The notes under the pieces are model-generated. The model was not told the origin of the DNA. It did no database searches and saw nothing but the letters and a program-made list of their open reading frames with translations. Made by a program: the position numbers and the translations under genes. From Trissonchulus latispiculum (taxonomy: Eukaryota > Nematoda > Enoplea > Enoplida > Ironidae), in the NCBI GenBank assembly GCA_030248195.1, contig JASAND010026192.1, forward strand, positions 1 through 64,000: a stretch of DNA of 64,000 bases. The letters run 5' to 3'. Below, in pieces: positions 54,313 to 64,000 of this stretch (position 1 is its first letter; each line of letters starts with the position of its first letter).

Positions 54313-55456
54313 TGTTCTTCAAAAGCATATATTAAATTTTGTATCTCACGCTTCTTTATAGTGTGTGTGCAATGTCATACAGAAAACAAGAAGAAAATAT
54401 TACCTTATTAGGGCGGAGCATTAAATTGTCACATAATTTCTAAGGGTGCAATCATAGCGTGTACGACAACTAGGATGTATGACAACTAGGAATACGCCGT
54501 ACAATATACAATACAGCAGAGTAACTAAAATAGCTTAAGGTGGTGATTCCTTTTGGAGACCTCAACTTTGAACCGTTGTTACTCATTCATTCCAAGTAGT
54601 TAAAGACACAATTTTTATACCAAAATGGAGCTTTACATTTTCTCTTTCTAATGAATACAGTGAACATAACTTTAGTTCTTGGAGATAATTTTACTGCATT
54701 TTCGAAGTAATTTAATTTTCCAGATTTTTTGCAGACTAAAGCAAATTTTTTCGTGAGGCGTCGGCCAAATCATTCTATTCCATTATCAAATAGCTGGGGA
54801 CCCTTTTTTAATTATTATGAAACCGCTCTTCGCTATAAAGAAATTAACTAAAATGTATGCGCAACCTGGACTTTGCCTACTTTTCTCAACTTTGGCAAGC
54901 GACCACTTTAGCTCGAAAGCAGCAATCGGGGCAACTAAAAAAGGGTCCCTGGGTATTTTTGTGTACAACACGTCCAGTAAGTGGGAACCCTCTAGCTTGT
55001 GTAGTAAATGCTCCACAATCGCTGCAAAAAATTTGGTCATGTTTTTGCAAAAACTAAATTTTTTATGACAGCAGCGTACGGGATAGCATTCAGAAGATTA
55101 CAATGCCATGAATAATCGGCCCCGACGAGAGCTTTAAATTGACACCCTTAAGCCCGGTTTACACTGTCCAACTTTCGTCCGACTTTGTTGGACGAAAATT
55201 TTCATCAAACAAAAATCAGAAGAAAGTCAGACAGAAATTTAGCATGTAAACAGTTATCTGACTCAGAGCTGACAAGCCAAAAAATGTTGGATGAAAATGG
55301 AAATTTCGTCTGATATCAGACGGAACTGACCAATCAAATTGCATCATGTCTACTGCTAGTTCTCTGAAGTAGACACTACATTGCCATTTTATAAGCGTGT
55401 GTTGTTTTTTGTTGACTTTGTTTCCTGTTTCCCCTACTTTGATCGATATCTTTAAC

Positions 55457-58048
55457 ATGGGAGAAAGCCAGTGGACTTTGGACCAAGAAAATATCCTGAT
55501 TGATTTCTATTCCGAAAATTCTTTGCTTTGGAATGTCAAAAGTCAAGACTATTATAAACGTCACATGCGAAAGGAGAAGCTGGAAGAACTCGCCTCCAAA
55601 ATCCCTCCACATACAGGTAATTATCAGAAATTTATTCAACTTCAACAATTAACAACAAAGTTTTTAATAGCATCAGTATCTAGTGCATCAGACTGTATCG
55701 ATGCTGCCAGGCCACAGCTCCAGCGCCGTTAAAATACTCGCAAAACTCATCTCTTATTTCTTGTGCTCGTCGAGTTGAATTCACAGGGACACCCCTTAAA
55801 GACGACCAAGAAGGGACAACCTCGTCTCTCCAAGTACCAGGGCGCACAGTTCCCGTGGTAATATCTTCAACGTCAATGGAACCATCAGACAGATATAAAC
55901 TGTTGCACGACGTTTGTTGCGATCGAAGCAAATTGTGCAGCACACAGGTAGTCATTACGATTTGTTCTGCCTTTTCAGGACACAACCGAATAACAGACCT
56001 AAAATCTTGCCAGCGACTGGCAAGTATGCCAAAGGCGTTTTCTACCACTCTCCTAGCTCTTGAAAGTCGATAGTTGAAAATTCTTTGAGCAGGTCCTTCA
56101 GAGGTGGCAGCATAAGGTCGCATCAGGTAGGGTTTTAGACCAAACCCCTGATCACCAACGATCACAAAAGGTAAAGGGTTATCCCAACCAGGAATGCGCG
56201 AGTTCTCAGGAATTCCCAGAGATCCACTTTCTAAGCAATGTTTCAGTTGACAGTTGTTCCATACGCCCCCATCAGAGCTACGGCCCACGGAACCGACGTC
56301 TACGTACAAAAAGTTTAGGTCCGCATCCACCAGTGCCATTAAAACAATGCTGAAAAATCCCTTATAATTTCGGTAGAGAGATCCTGAATCAGATGGTAAT
56401 TGGATGTTTACATGCTTTCCGTCCAGCGCTCCCAAGCAATTGGGGAAATTCCATAAAGACCAAAACCGATTCGCCACACGCATCCAATCTTCGGAAGTCA
56501 CAGGAACTGCCATGTATTGGGATTGGAAATTATCAATGATTGCCTGGCAAACTTCAGGGACTAGCAGTGAGATACTGGCTTTTGAGACGCGGAACTGGTA
56601 TGCCAGGAATGAAAATGACTCGCCTAAAACAAGCAAAATTATTTCATATGTTGTGTTTAGGTAACGAAATCAAGAAGAAGTTTGATACTTTGCGAACTCA
56701 ATTCCGCCGTGAGTATCAGAAGGTCGCCGCCAGCAAGAAAACTGGCACTGCCCCTGAGGACGTGTATTCACCGAAGTGGCATCATTATTTGAAGCTTCTG
56801 TTTCTTCAGGATGTGATCCTTTCAGACCAAAAGACTACATCCAACTTGCGCGAGGAGAACGTTGAAGATGAGGCCAGGGGGACTAAGATGCCAACCTCCG
56901 TGGGAAATCCGATGGACACGGACCCCGTCAAATGGAGATCCCCACAGGTGTCCCCTGGCATCCGTCTGGTCAACGGCGCAAATGGGCTCTGTTCCCGGGG
57001 GCATGGCTTAGCCATGTCGAATTACACTGATGCATCCAAGTGCTTAAATTACGTATGCTACCGAGTGGTTGTTTGCCTCTTCTTCATTCTTGCCTATTCC
57101 GGCTTTTCTGAATGATGTGCTGCTGGCTTGCGAACTACGAAGACGCGTGCTGGACTTTGGATGGTTGATGTGCCTCATATAGCCATCTAGGCTGACGAGC
57201 CCGGAAATCACAACAACAACAACAAGATGAGGCCATACAGGTAACCAAAATTGCTTCAGTGTTATCACAGATTTACCGGGATTTGCCGACAGTTATCGTA
57301 CGGTGCTGGTATCGCTTTGTGTAAATTTGACCTGTAGGCTCCAATTAGGGTTGTGCCGTTAAGTGATTAACCCGGCCGGGCCCGGGCCTACTTCATCGAC
57401 CGTGACCGTTACCCGGGCCGGGCCCGAGCCGGCTCGGAGGCCCGGAGGCCCGATACAAGGCCCCGGCACAACTCTAGCTCCAATTCTCCGGATTGGTTGT
57501 TATGGCTGGAAAGTGGCGTTTTTACCTTGAGCCTTGACCTTTTACCCAAACTTTGGGCTATTTCTAGTGGTTAATTCGGTATAACTCAAAAACGTTGCCT
57601 ATCAGCTTACAGTAACCCTGCAATTTCATTGTTTCAGGAATCCCCTATCACTGGTGAAGAACCTCAGGTTAAAACCGACATTCCTGTGACTCCCCAGGTT
57701 TCCGCTAAATCTGAAAAACCTAAAAAGCGAAAGAAGGATGAAGGAATTTCTCCTGGTACTAAGAAGAAGCTTCTTCTATCAGCCTATAACCAGTTGACCA
57801 AGCCGGAGGAGGATCAGGATGATTGCAGTATTTTTGGTCAATTGGTTACAACCGAGCTTCGTAATCTGGATCCGCGATCTCGTGACTTGGCTAAGCTGAA
57901 GATTCAAAGTGTCCTTATGGAAGTTAAACACGGCGGTCACGCTCAGCCATTCTCACCACCGTCGCTTCCAAGCTTTGGTTTTCTGGCGTCTTATCCTCCC
58001 GCAGGTGACAAGAGCTACCATGATATGCAGTCTATGTCACCAAATTGA
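55457..58048 (+). CDS. MADF/BESS DNA-binding protein of the Harbinger element (3 exons, about 285 aa)
   Basis: Exons 55457-55616, 56661-56947, 57638-58048; phases join (PPHT|GNEIKKKF, then RSPQ|ESPITG). The second donor (CAG|GTGTCC) is my choice because it keeps the frame and skips a degenerate stretch. A MADF (Myb/SANT-like) domain spans about residues 11-105 (LIDFYSENSLLWNVKSQDYY, FDTLRTQFRREYQKV, WHHYLKLLFLQD). A nuclear-signal-like KPKKRKK is at 177-183. A BESS motif (FGQLVTTELRNLDPRSRDLA) lies near 215-246. PIF/Harbinger elements need such a second protein, which binds the transposase and carries it to the DNA. AATAAA at 58075 is 27 nt past the stop. Intron 1 holds the transposase exon 2 on the other strand. 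Confidence 0.88.
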
Positions 58049-58501
58049 TAGATAGAATAGAGAAACTTTACAGAAATAAACATGTTATTTGTTTTCCCTA
58101 GCTGAAAGAAGCTGAAATGCTAGTACTGTTAAATTCGTTGTTGTTTAATAAAAGTAGTAAACATTATATGTACCTGTAGCTAAATAGCGTAAGGTTATAG
58201 CAAGCCGCTCTTCCCCAGAAATAGGGTCTCTGAGCTGAGTTGTTTGCCGAAATACGGTAGGTCGTATTGAGTCTGCAATCATACGGAATGTGTCCTCGTC
58301 CATCCTTATCCATCTTCGATATGAAGATGGATCCTCCAACCACAGCTCTCGAAAGAGATTTTCAAAGCAACCATGGGATTGTCGTCGCTTCAGCCAAGGC
58401 TTCATCCATTGAGATCTTACAGTTGGAGAATCTTCCTCCAGCAAAGCAATGATTAAGGCAGCAGAGATATTCTTCTTTCGAGATCGATCACTCAACTTCA
58501 T
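55680..58501 (-). CDS. Harbinger DDE transposase (HARBI1-like nuclease, 2 exons, 423 aa)
   Basis: Exons 58501-58174 and 56623-55680 (TAG) join as RYLATG|ESFSFLAYQF, the standard sequence of the family. ATG 58501 is the first in frame; an upstream TTG is not used. Residues 40-130 form the helix-turn-helix region (RMDEDTFRMIAD, SKASISLLVPEVC). The DDE_Tnp_4 nuclease follows: Asp177 in LGALDGKHVNI, Asp267 in FVIVGDQGFG, Glu304 in RRVVENAFGILASRW. All catalytic positions are present and no stop or frameshift is seen, at normal length. It cuts and pastes the element at T(T/A)A. AATAAA on the minus strand at 55636-55631 lies 44 nt after the stop. The 1.55-kb intron contains MADF exons 2 and 3. Confidence 0.94.
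56950..57240. repeat. Repeat-derived stretch in the MADF intron with (CAA)n tail
   Basis: The sequence after the chosen donor loses coding character and ends CCCGGAAATCACAACAACAA before AGATGAGG, like a retroelement 3' tail. No TSD found. It may have been inserted after the Harbinger element formed. Confidence 0.35.
57350..57478. repeat. GC-rich palindromic element inside the MADF intron
   Basis: AGGGTTGTGCCGTTAAG at 57347 and CCCCGGCACAACTCTA near 57460 are inverted ends around CCCGGCCGGGCCCGGGCC and ACCCGGGCCGGGCCCGAGCC. Relative of 21378. It must be younger than the Harbinger element that contains it. Confidence 0.6.
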
Positions 58502-60069
58502 TGTATCTAACTTGCAGAAATCCAAAACCTGGGCTTATTCTACTGGGAAAGGAACAGAATCTGTCCTTTCCACAAACAGCCCCCCAAATCAAAACTTTTG
58601 CATGTTCGTGCCATCCCCCCTCGAAATTTGTGGCCTCCAACCCCTTTTTCTTCCCCACCCGCAAACGACGCCGTAGAATAAGCCCAGCAGAACTAGTAGA
58701 ATTTGAAATTCTTAGCTAAATAATGATTTGAACTCCCTCCAAATTGAGTTGATTTGATTGGTTGATGCATTCTTGTCAGACGAAATTTTATTGGTTGTTT
58801 GAGCTTTGTCAGACGCATAGTGTAAACGCTCTGTCAGACGAAAATTGTTTGACGGACTTTTTGTTTCGTCCAACAAAGTCGGACGAAAGTTGGACAGTGT
58901 AAACCGGGCTTTAGTTTAATTTTACGGCTTGCGTAGCTCAGGATATGGCAGATTATTTGATTTCTGCAAAAATGACAAGTTTTCAACGCCAAAATAAGAA
59001 AATCAGCTATATCTCACTATAGAGAAAAGCTAGAAAGGTTCTTCAAAAAGCAGAAATGTAGATCTCAACACGACATTTCGAATGAATCAGGGTTTTTTCA
59101 AAACGGCCAGTGGGCATTTTAGTCGGCAAATTTAGGATTGAGTGGGCAAATTTAGAGATCGGTGGGCAAAATTACAAAATTTTGCTAAGCGATTTTTAAC
59201 CTTAATTTTAACTTTGCCTTAATTAATATATAACGTGTTTTATTCCATACCATCGAATTTCCTGTCGTTTTCTTTAGTTGTGCCTTAAGCAATCTTAGTT
59301 TTTCCGACTACGCCCTATTATACATTATGCTGTACAGCTGCGTCTCTCAGCTGCACGTTGAAAACTTAGTCGTCAGCTTTCTTCATGTGCTGAGCATATA
59401 GGGTTTAGGAATACATCAAGAATATGTATATATATGTGTCATGCGATTTTACACTGTTGGCTGTTCGTGTCAAATTCTCCAGTTCTTCGTCATATGCAAA
59501 TATGCAAATTAGGAGACTGCTACTCGAAACAGAGAAACTTTCAAACGGAGCAACTGTACAAAGTTCAAGCTAGACACAGTCGCATATTTATATAATCTTA
59601 TATAAGCATCTGCTCCACTTGGCACAGGTTTTCGAAGATGCAAGTAGAATGTAACCTTGGTTCAGAATAGATATTCTGTTAAGAATGTTTATAACTAGCA
59701 ACACGCCCATTTTTACGGTAAATAATATGGTCAGATCAACCTTAGTTTGCATAAAGAAAGTCTGTTATAGCTTGTGTCCAGCATACTTCCACTCAAACTG
59801 TACAGCGCATTCTCGGCATCCGAAGCTATTTTCACTGTGAGACCTTGCTAATTGTTGAATTTTGTCTTCTGAATACTTGGAAAGATACGTAGGTATTGAA
59901 GCGTTTAGTTTTGAATCGGGATTGCGCGGAGGGTGTTAGAATGCTAAAAGAACTTATTTTGGAAAGTTTCATCAAATTTCATCTTGATTTGTGCCGTCAA
60001 CCAATAATATGTGCCCAAAAGGAATCACCACCTTAACATGAATTTGGAATAATCTATATATAATATATA

Positions 60070-60240
60070 GGGTTTCAGGGGCGTATCCAGGATTTTGAAA
60101 AAGGGGGGGGTAACTAAAATTTACTGAAAAGGAGGGGGGTTTTGACAAAAATTTGCATTTTTGTAGTGGAGCATTCATAAAAATTAACCCAAAAGGAGGG
60201 GGCTTCAACCCCCAAAACCCTCCCCCTGGATACGCCCAGG
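60070..60240. repeat. G-rich 'GGGCGTATCCAGG' inverted element, 170 bp
   Basis: AGGGGCGTATCCAGGATTTT and CCTCCCCCTGGATACGCCC are inverted ends; inside, AAGGGGGGGG and AAGGAGGGGG blocks. Same style as the CGTAGCCAGG family. Non-coding. Confidence 0.65.
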
Positions 60241-60496
60241 TTTAGTATTGAATTCTAGAAATAATATATGGCTGCACTCCCATAGCCGAATATGATGGTA
60301 ACGGATCGGAGGTCACATCCTGTATTGAGGATGCGGCCCACGTTTTGTCCCTGGGCTGATCCCCACTTGGATCCGGATCTCCGTATGGAGCTGCTCGTGC
60401 CATGGTCACAAAGCGATGTGCCCAGTTCTATAGAACTCAATTGGAAGAAGGCCATCAGCGAACAAATTCTAATTCTGCGTTTGGGTAATGCAATGC

Positions 60497-60616
60497 AATG
60501 GGTATTTTTGTGTAGAACACGTCCAGTAAGTGGCAACCCTCTAGCTTGCATAGTAAATGCTCCACAATCGCTGGAAAAAATTTGGTCATGTTTTTGCAAA
60601 AACTATATATATATAC

Positions 60617-60657
<41 letters not shown>

Positions 60658-61094
60658 ATGACAGCAGCGTACGGGGTAGCATTTAGAAGATTGCAATGCC
60701 ATGAATAATCGGCCTCGACGAGACCTTCAAATTTACACCCTTACTTTAATTTTGCGGCTTGCGTAGCTCAAGATATGGCGGATTATTTGATTTCTGCAAA
60801 AATGTCAAGTTTTCAAAGCCAAAATAAGAAAATCAGCTTTATCTCACTATAGAGAAAATCTAGAAAGGTGATTCAAAAAGCAAAAGTATAGAGCTCAACA
60901 AGATCCTTCGAATGAATACAATCATAGCTATGCAGCTACTGTCTAATTGTTAAGAATCTGCAAAAACTGCCCTGAACCCAGACGTCGAAGTTTTGAAGCG
61001 GGAATGCGCGGAGGGTGTCAGAATGAAAGTTTCATCAAATTCATCTTGATTTGTGTCGTCAACCAATAATATGTGCCCAAAAGGAATCACCGCC
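60497..61094. mobile_element. TTAA-family element copy 3, left-truncated, with (TA)n expansion
   Basis: It matches 54946-55150 and 58914-60032, ending GGAATCACCGCC with TTAA at 61095-61098. AAAAACTATATATATATACA and (TA)n to 60655 replace the short ACATTTTTTATG of copy 1 (6067-6081). The ACACCCTTACTTTAATTTTG site near 60735 is the empty Harbinger target. Confidence 0.75.
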
Positions 61095-61297
61095 TTAAGG
61101 AAAGGATATATATATAACATTTATATGTAATGCACTTGTTTGTGTTTTTGCATTGTACTTTTTAAAAACACAAAATCTTGGAAATACACCAAAAAGAACA
61201 CAAAACTTTTCACCAGACGAAGCAAACATGTATTTATTCTTTAGCATAGGTAATTTGGACCATTATAAAAAGCGGACGCGGACCCGGAAACGTCTAA

Positions 61298-61471
61298 AGG
61301 TGCATTCATAGTCGCGAACGCAGTGAGACGCGCGTCGACGAGCGTCGAATCCTCAGATTGTAACATGCCGTTTTAACCGTTTAAAAATAATTGCAGCGTA
61401 TTCATGCTCACGAACGCATGCACACGCTTACGTAAGCGCGTCTGCTTGCGTCTGCAACAATGAATGTACCT
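61298..61471. mobile_element. Harbinger-type MITE, 174 bp, TAA duplication
   Basis: AGGTGCATTCATAG at 61298 and its near complement CAATGAATGTACCT ending at 61471; TAA at 61295-61297 and 61472-61474. The interior has CGCGTCGACG and GCGTCTGCTTGCGTCTGC repeats. Confidence 0.7.
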
Positions 61472-62278
61472 TAAGACGTGGGATATAAAACGCAGTGGAC
61501 GCGCTCGAGCTGTAAAACGCGGGTGCTAACGTAAGGTATAAAAGCGAACGTGAACGGACGTGGAGGTTAATACGTGGATGTATACTGAAGGTAGGCTAGT
61601 ACAGGGTTCATGCGGACTTTTCAGTTTCAATTTCCAGGTTTTTCCAGGTTTTTCAAGGTTTTCAGCGGCAATTTTCCAGGTTTTGTATTATTAAATTTTG
61701 ATCAAAATAGTGTAAATTTGAAGCATTTTTGGGGTACTAGAACCTTAAACCCAGCGATGCACTGGACCCAAGCCCGTTAGTTATGGTAAACCTGGGCTGG
61801 GTTTTTCCGGAAAAAAGGCATAAAATTAGTTTTCGGCTTTTTCAGTGTTTTCCCGTTTTTCGATAACCCCAATGGCTTTAAACTGCTGCTGGAGCGCTAA
61901 AAGGTCAAATTTTAACGAATTAAAGCGTTAAACATTATGCTAAATCTACAAATAAAAATCTAGACCGCTTCAAAGAATTTTTGAAAATTTTCAATTTTTC
62001 AAATTAATTTGGAAAACATTCGAAATTTTCAACATTTTCGCAAAATTCTCAAAAATATATATTCGAACGTATCGAGTTTTCCAGTGCCCATCGTGCAGTA
62101 TATAAGTATTGGCATTTTCAATCAAACTTTTGAAAATATGAAAGCTAAAAATACAAATCTAGTGTTAAAAAGTGTAAGTTTTTAAATAAGGTTAAAGAGT
62201 CTTAGCTTCATTTTACGCACCGTGCTCTTTGAACTATAATGTTAAACTATGGCATACGAAAAAAGTTACGCAGGGGCA

Positions 62279-62480
62279 CTAGCGTAGCCAGAAAAAATTT
62301 TCACGGGGGAATACACTTGTCCGGGGGGTCTGAAGGGGGGCAGAACCCTCCAGAAGCTGAGAAATTTTTCATTTTTTGACCTTCGGGGAATTTTTAGAGC
62401 ATTCTTTGGAATTAAGAATATAAAAGGCACAATCACGTGTTGATGCACCCAAATGATGTAAAACCTGGTCAAAGTAGGGT
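62279..62480. repeat. G-rich 'CGTAGCCAG' repeat fragment
   Basis: CACTAGCGTAGCCAGAAAAA, GGGGGGTCTGAAGGGGG, CCTCCAGAAGCTGAGAAATT and the CACCCAAATGATGTAAAACC end match 2927-3137. It contains GGTCAAAGTAGGGTATTTGG where the 3146 hAT-like element is inserted in the other copy. Confidence 0.65.
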
Positions 62481-62588
62481 ATTTGGTATATGGTATATAT
62501 ATTTGGTATGAGGCAGCCCCACCCCAAGAAGAAGCTACCGTTCCTAACTACAGCAAATTGCCTAGAAATTAATTTAGACCACCCTTGA

Positions 62589-62987
62589 CTGGGTTTATTT
62601 TACTGGGGGGGGGCGGGGAGCGCCCCCCCACTTTTTGGGTTCCCCCCACTCGAGCACCTCCCCCCACTCGTTCCCCTCCCCCACTTTTTTGGGCATCCCT
62701 CCACTCACTAGAGGGTGCCCAGAAAATGCCAAATTTTAAGAATTTTTGGTCAAAAATTTCAAAAATTTTCTGGCTTCGCCGGAACTTTTTGATGCAAAAT
62801 CGCCTTTTTTGGTGCTAAAACTTGATTTTTGAGCACTTTTAAGCATAGTCATAGCAGTGTATGTGGAAAACAGGCTATTTATACAGCATTTTTGGCTCAT
62901 TTTATCCCCCCCCCACTTTTCGACCTCCCCCCCCACTAGTTGGGGGAGAGTCCCCCCCCCACTTATTTTTGCCTAAAATAAACCCAG
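62589..62987. mobile_element. MITE with CTGGGTTTATTTTA termini, 5-bp TSD, copy 2 (inverted)
   Basis: CTGGGTTTATTTTA at 62589 and TAAAATAAACCCAG ending at 62987; CTTGA flanks both sides (62584-62588 and 62988-62992). The core is the complement of the copy at 47021. Confidence 0.82.
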
Positions 62988-63562
62988 CTTGAAATTCAAA
63001 CACCCGAATTTCTCGGCTGAGTGATTTTAAGCTCCATTGCGTAAATGCGTAGATTTTTGCAAAAAATCGTGCAACCAACGAGAAGTTTGGGTGGGTGGGT
63101 GAGGAATCCCACAAAAGTAGAAGAATTTTTTAAAGCAGGACCTCCTGGATAAATTTTCAGCATAATTTTCGATAATCGTAATTATTTGTAATGTTCGCCT
63201 GTTAGGGTAAAGTTTTCAGTTTTCTGTGTTTTGAAAATAAAATAAAAAAGTGTAAGGAAAGGCGTACTTCTATAAAACGCACAATACCAAGTAGGAGACT
63301 ATGTACAAACCATGAGTGAAAAGCTGACAAACCGGGCTAAACAAAATCACAAACAATTCGGTTCATCATCACAATTTCAATGGTAAGCATAAGAAATTGA
63401 GCGAAATTTTGGAATCAATCACCAAATTCCAAGTTTTTTCCCTGTTTTTCCAGGTGTTTACCCAAATTCCAGGTTTTTCCAGGTATTTCCAGGTTTTTCC
63501 AGGTTGCATCATGAACCCTGCTAGTATAAACTGCAGACGCAGACGTAGACCAGCAGACTTAA

Positions 63563-64000
63563 GGTGGTGATTTCTTTTGGAGACATCAACTTTGAACTGT
63601 TATTATTCAACCATTACTTGGAGTTAAAAAGCCATTTTTATATCAAAATGCAGCTTAACGTTTGGTCTTTCTAATGAATATAACGAAACTAACTTTAGAT
63701 CTCGGAGATTATTTTTACTGCATTTTCGAAGTAATTTAATTTTTCAGATTTTTCGCAAAAGTAAATTTTTTCGGAGGCGTCACCCACATCATTCGATTCC
63801 ACTACCAAATAGCTGGGGACCCTTTTTTAGTTATGAAACCGCTCTTCGTTCTAAAGAAATTAGCTAAAATGTATGCGCAACCTGGATTTTGCCTACTTTT
63901 CCAATCTTTGGCAAGCGACCACTTTAGCTAGAAAGCAGCAATCGGGACAACTAAAAAGGGTCCCTGGGTATTTTAGTGTAAAACACCTCCAGTAACTAAG
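63563..64000. mobile_element. TTAA-family element copy 4, cut by window end
   Basis: GGTGGTGATTTCTTTTGGAG follows TTAA (63559-63562) and continues collinear with 54539-54980 to the last base. Confidence 0.75.

Larger units (their letters stand above)
55151..58910. mobile_element. Complete PIF/Harbinger DNA transposon (3760 bp)
   Basis: Terminal inverted repeats of 47 bp without a mismatch start AGCCCGGTTTACACTGTCCA at both ends; the 3-bp target duplication TTA lies at 55148-55150 and 58911-58913. The same site in the related repeat at about 60735 is empty. Subterminal GTCAGA(C)(G) motifs cluster at both ends. It encodes a DDE transposase (minus) and a MADF/BESS protein (plus), both apparently intact. 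Perfect TIRs and open genes suggest recent insertion and possible activity. Confidence 0.95.
54539..60032. mobile_element. TTAA-flanked element copy 2, hosting the Harbinger transposon
   Basis: GGTGGTGATTCCTTTTGG at 54539 and CCAAAAGGAATCACCACC ending at 60032, between TTAA at 54535-54538 and 60033-60036. It is collinear with copies at 5556 and 60497 except for two insertions: the Harbinger at 55151-58910 and a further block at about 59094-59905 that begins CAGGGTTTTTTCAAAACGG (hAT-like left end; right end not identified). The original element would be about 0.9 kb. Confidence 0.82.
61602..63520. mobile_element. Inverted-terminus element with CAGGGTTCATG ends
   Basis: CAGGGTTCATG at 61602 and CATGAACCCTG ending at 63520, with CTAGTA repeated directly outside (61596-61601 and 63521-63526). 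Both subterminal regions carry iterated TTCCAGGTTTTTCCAGG, in the same orientation rather than inverted. Two other repeats lie inside (62279-62480 and 62589-62987). CAGGG ends recall hAT, but the duplication looks 6 bp rather than 8. No transposase. Confidence 0.72.

Noticed and set aside
56661..57115. Unspliced extension of MADF exon 2 to the stop at 57113
   Set aside because: It would drop the BESS exon, and the extension has no MADF/BESS character; the CAG|GTGTCC donor at 56948 restores phase to exon 3.

Overview
This window is nuclear DNA of an animal, most likely a non-vertebrate metazoan. The genes have many short GT-AG introns and AATAAA poly(A) signals, the families are animal ones (PAXBP1/GCFC, BPI/LBP, PHACTR), and most of the remaining DNA is mobile. 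There are no operons, Shine-Dalgarno sites, tRNA or rRNA genes. I cannot name the species.

Four host genes are supported. (1) 26-11668, plus strand: the C-terminal 500 codons of PAXBP1/GCFC, 12 exons whose phases all join. (2) 17344-18741, plus: an intronless secreted BPI/LBP-fold lipid-binding protein. (3) 21937-20017, minus: a three-exon aldo/keto reductase of the L-galactose-dehydrogenase-like group with a complete catalytic tetrad. (4) 37935-32443, minus: an eleven-exon PHACTR (phosphatase and actin regulator) gene with RPEL repeats. They are unrelated in function, and nothing suggests joint regulation.

The rest is a dense, nested set of transposable elements, mostly non-autonomous and inverted-repeat ('foldback') elements, many with readable target-site duplications (TSDs). 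The best is a complete PIF/Harbinger transposon at 55151-58910: 47-bp perfect terminal inverted repeats, TTA duplication, and two intact genes on opposite strands (DDE transposase and MADF/BESS DNA-binding protein) whose exons are interleaved in each other's introns. It sits inside an older TTAA-flanked element (54539-60032), and a second copy of that host element nearby preserves the empty site. Other groups are Harbinger-type MITEs (12822, 40220, 53327, 61298), hAT-like elements (3146, 47854, 61602), TA-flanked Tc1-type foldbacks (30028, 42291), a family with 7-bp TSDs including a 49-bp member (22049, 33519, 34364), a pair with 5-bp TSDs (47021, 62589), 5'-truncated LINE fragments (765, 16131), a SINE family (four copies), and long elements with 145-162 bp tandem core repeats (27612-29056, 48735-50704, 44440-45300, 52084-53290).

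Roughly: 1-11.7 kb PAXBP1 with repeat-filled introns; 11.7-17.3 kb SINEs and MITEs; 17.3-22 kb BPI and AKR genes; 22-32 kb repeats; 32.4-38 kb PHACTR; 38-54 kb repeats and satellite-like arrays; 54.5-60 kb the nested Harbinger; 60-64 kb further repeats. Exon and TSD coordinates were read by eye from the sequence; superfamily names rest on termini and TSD length unless coding sequence is stated.
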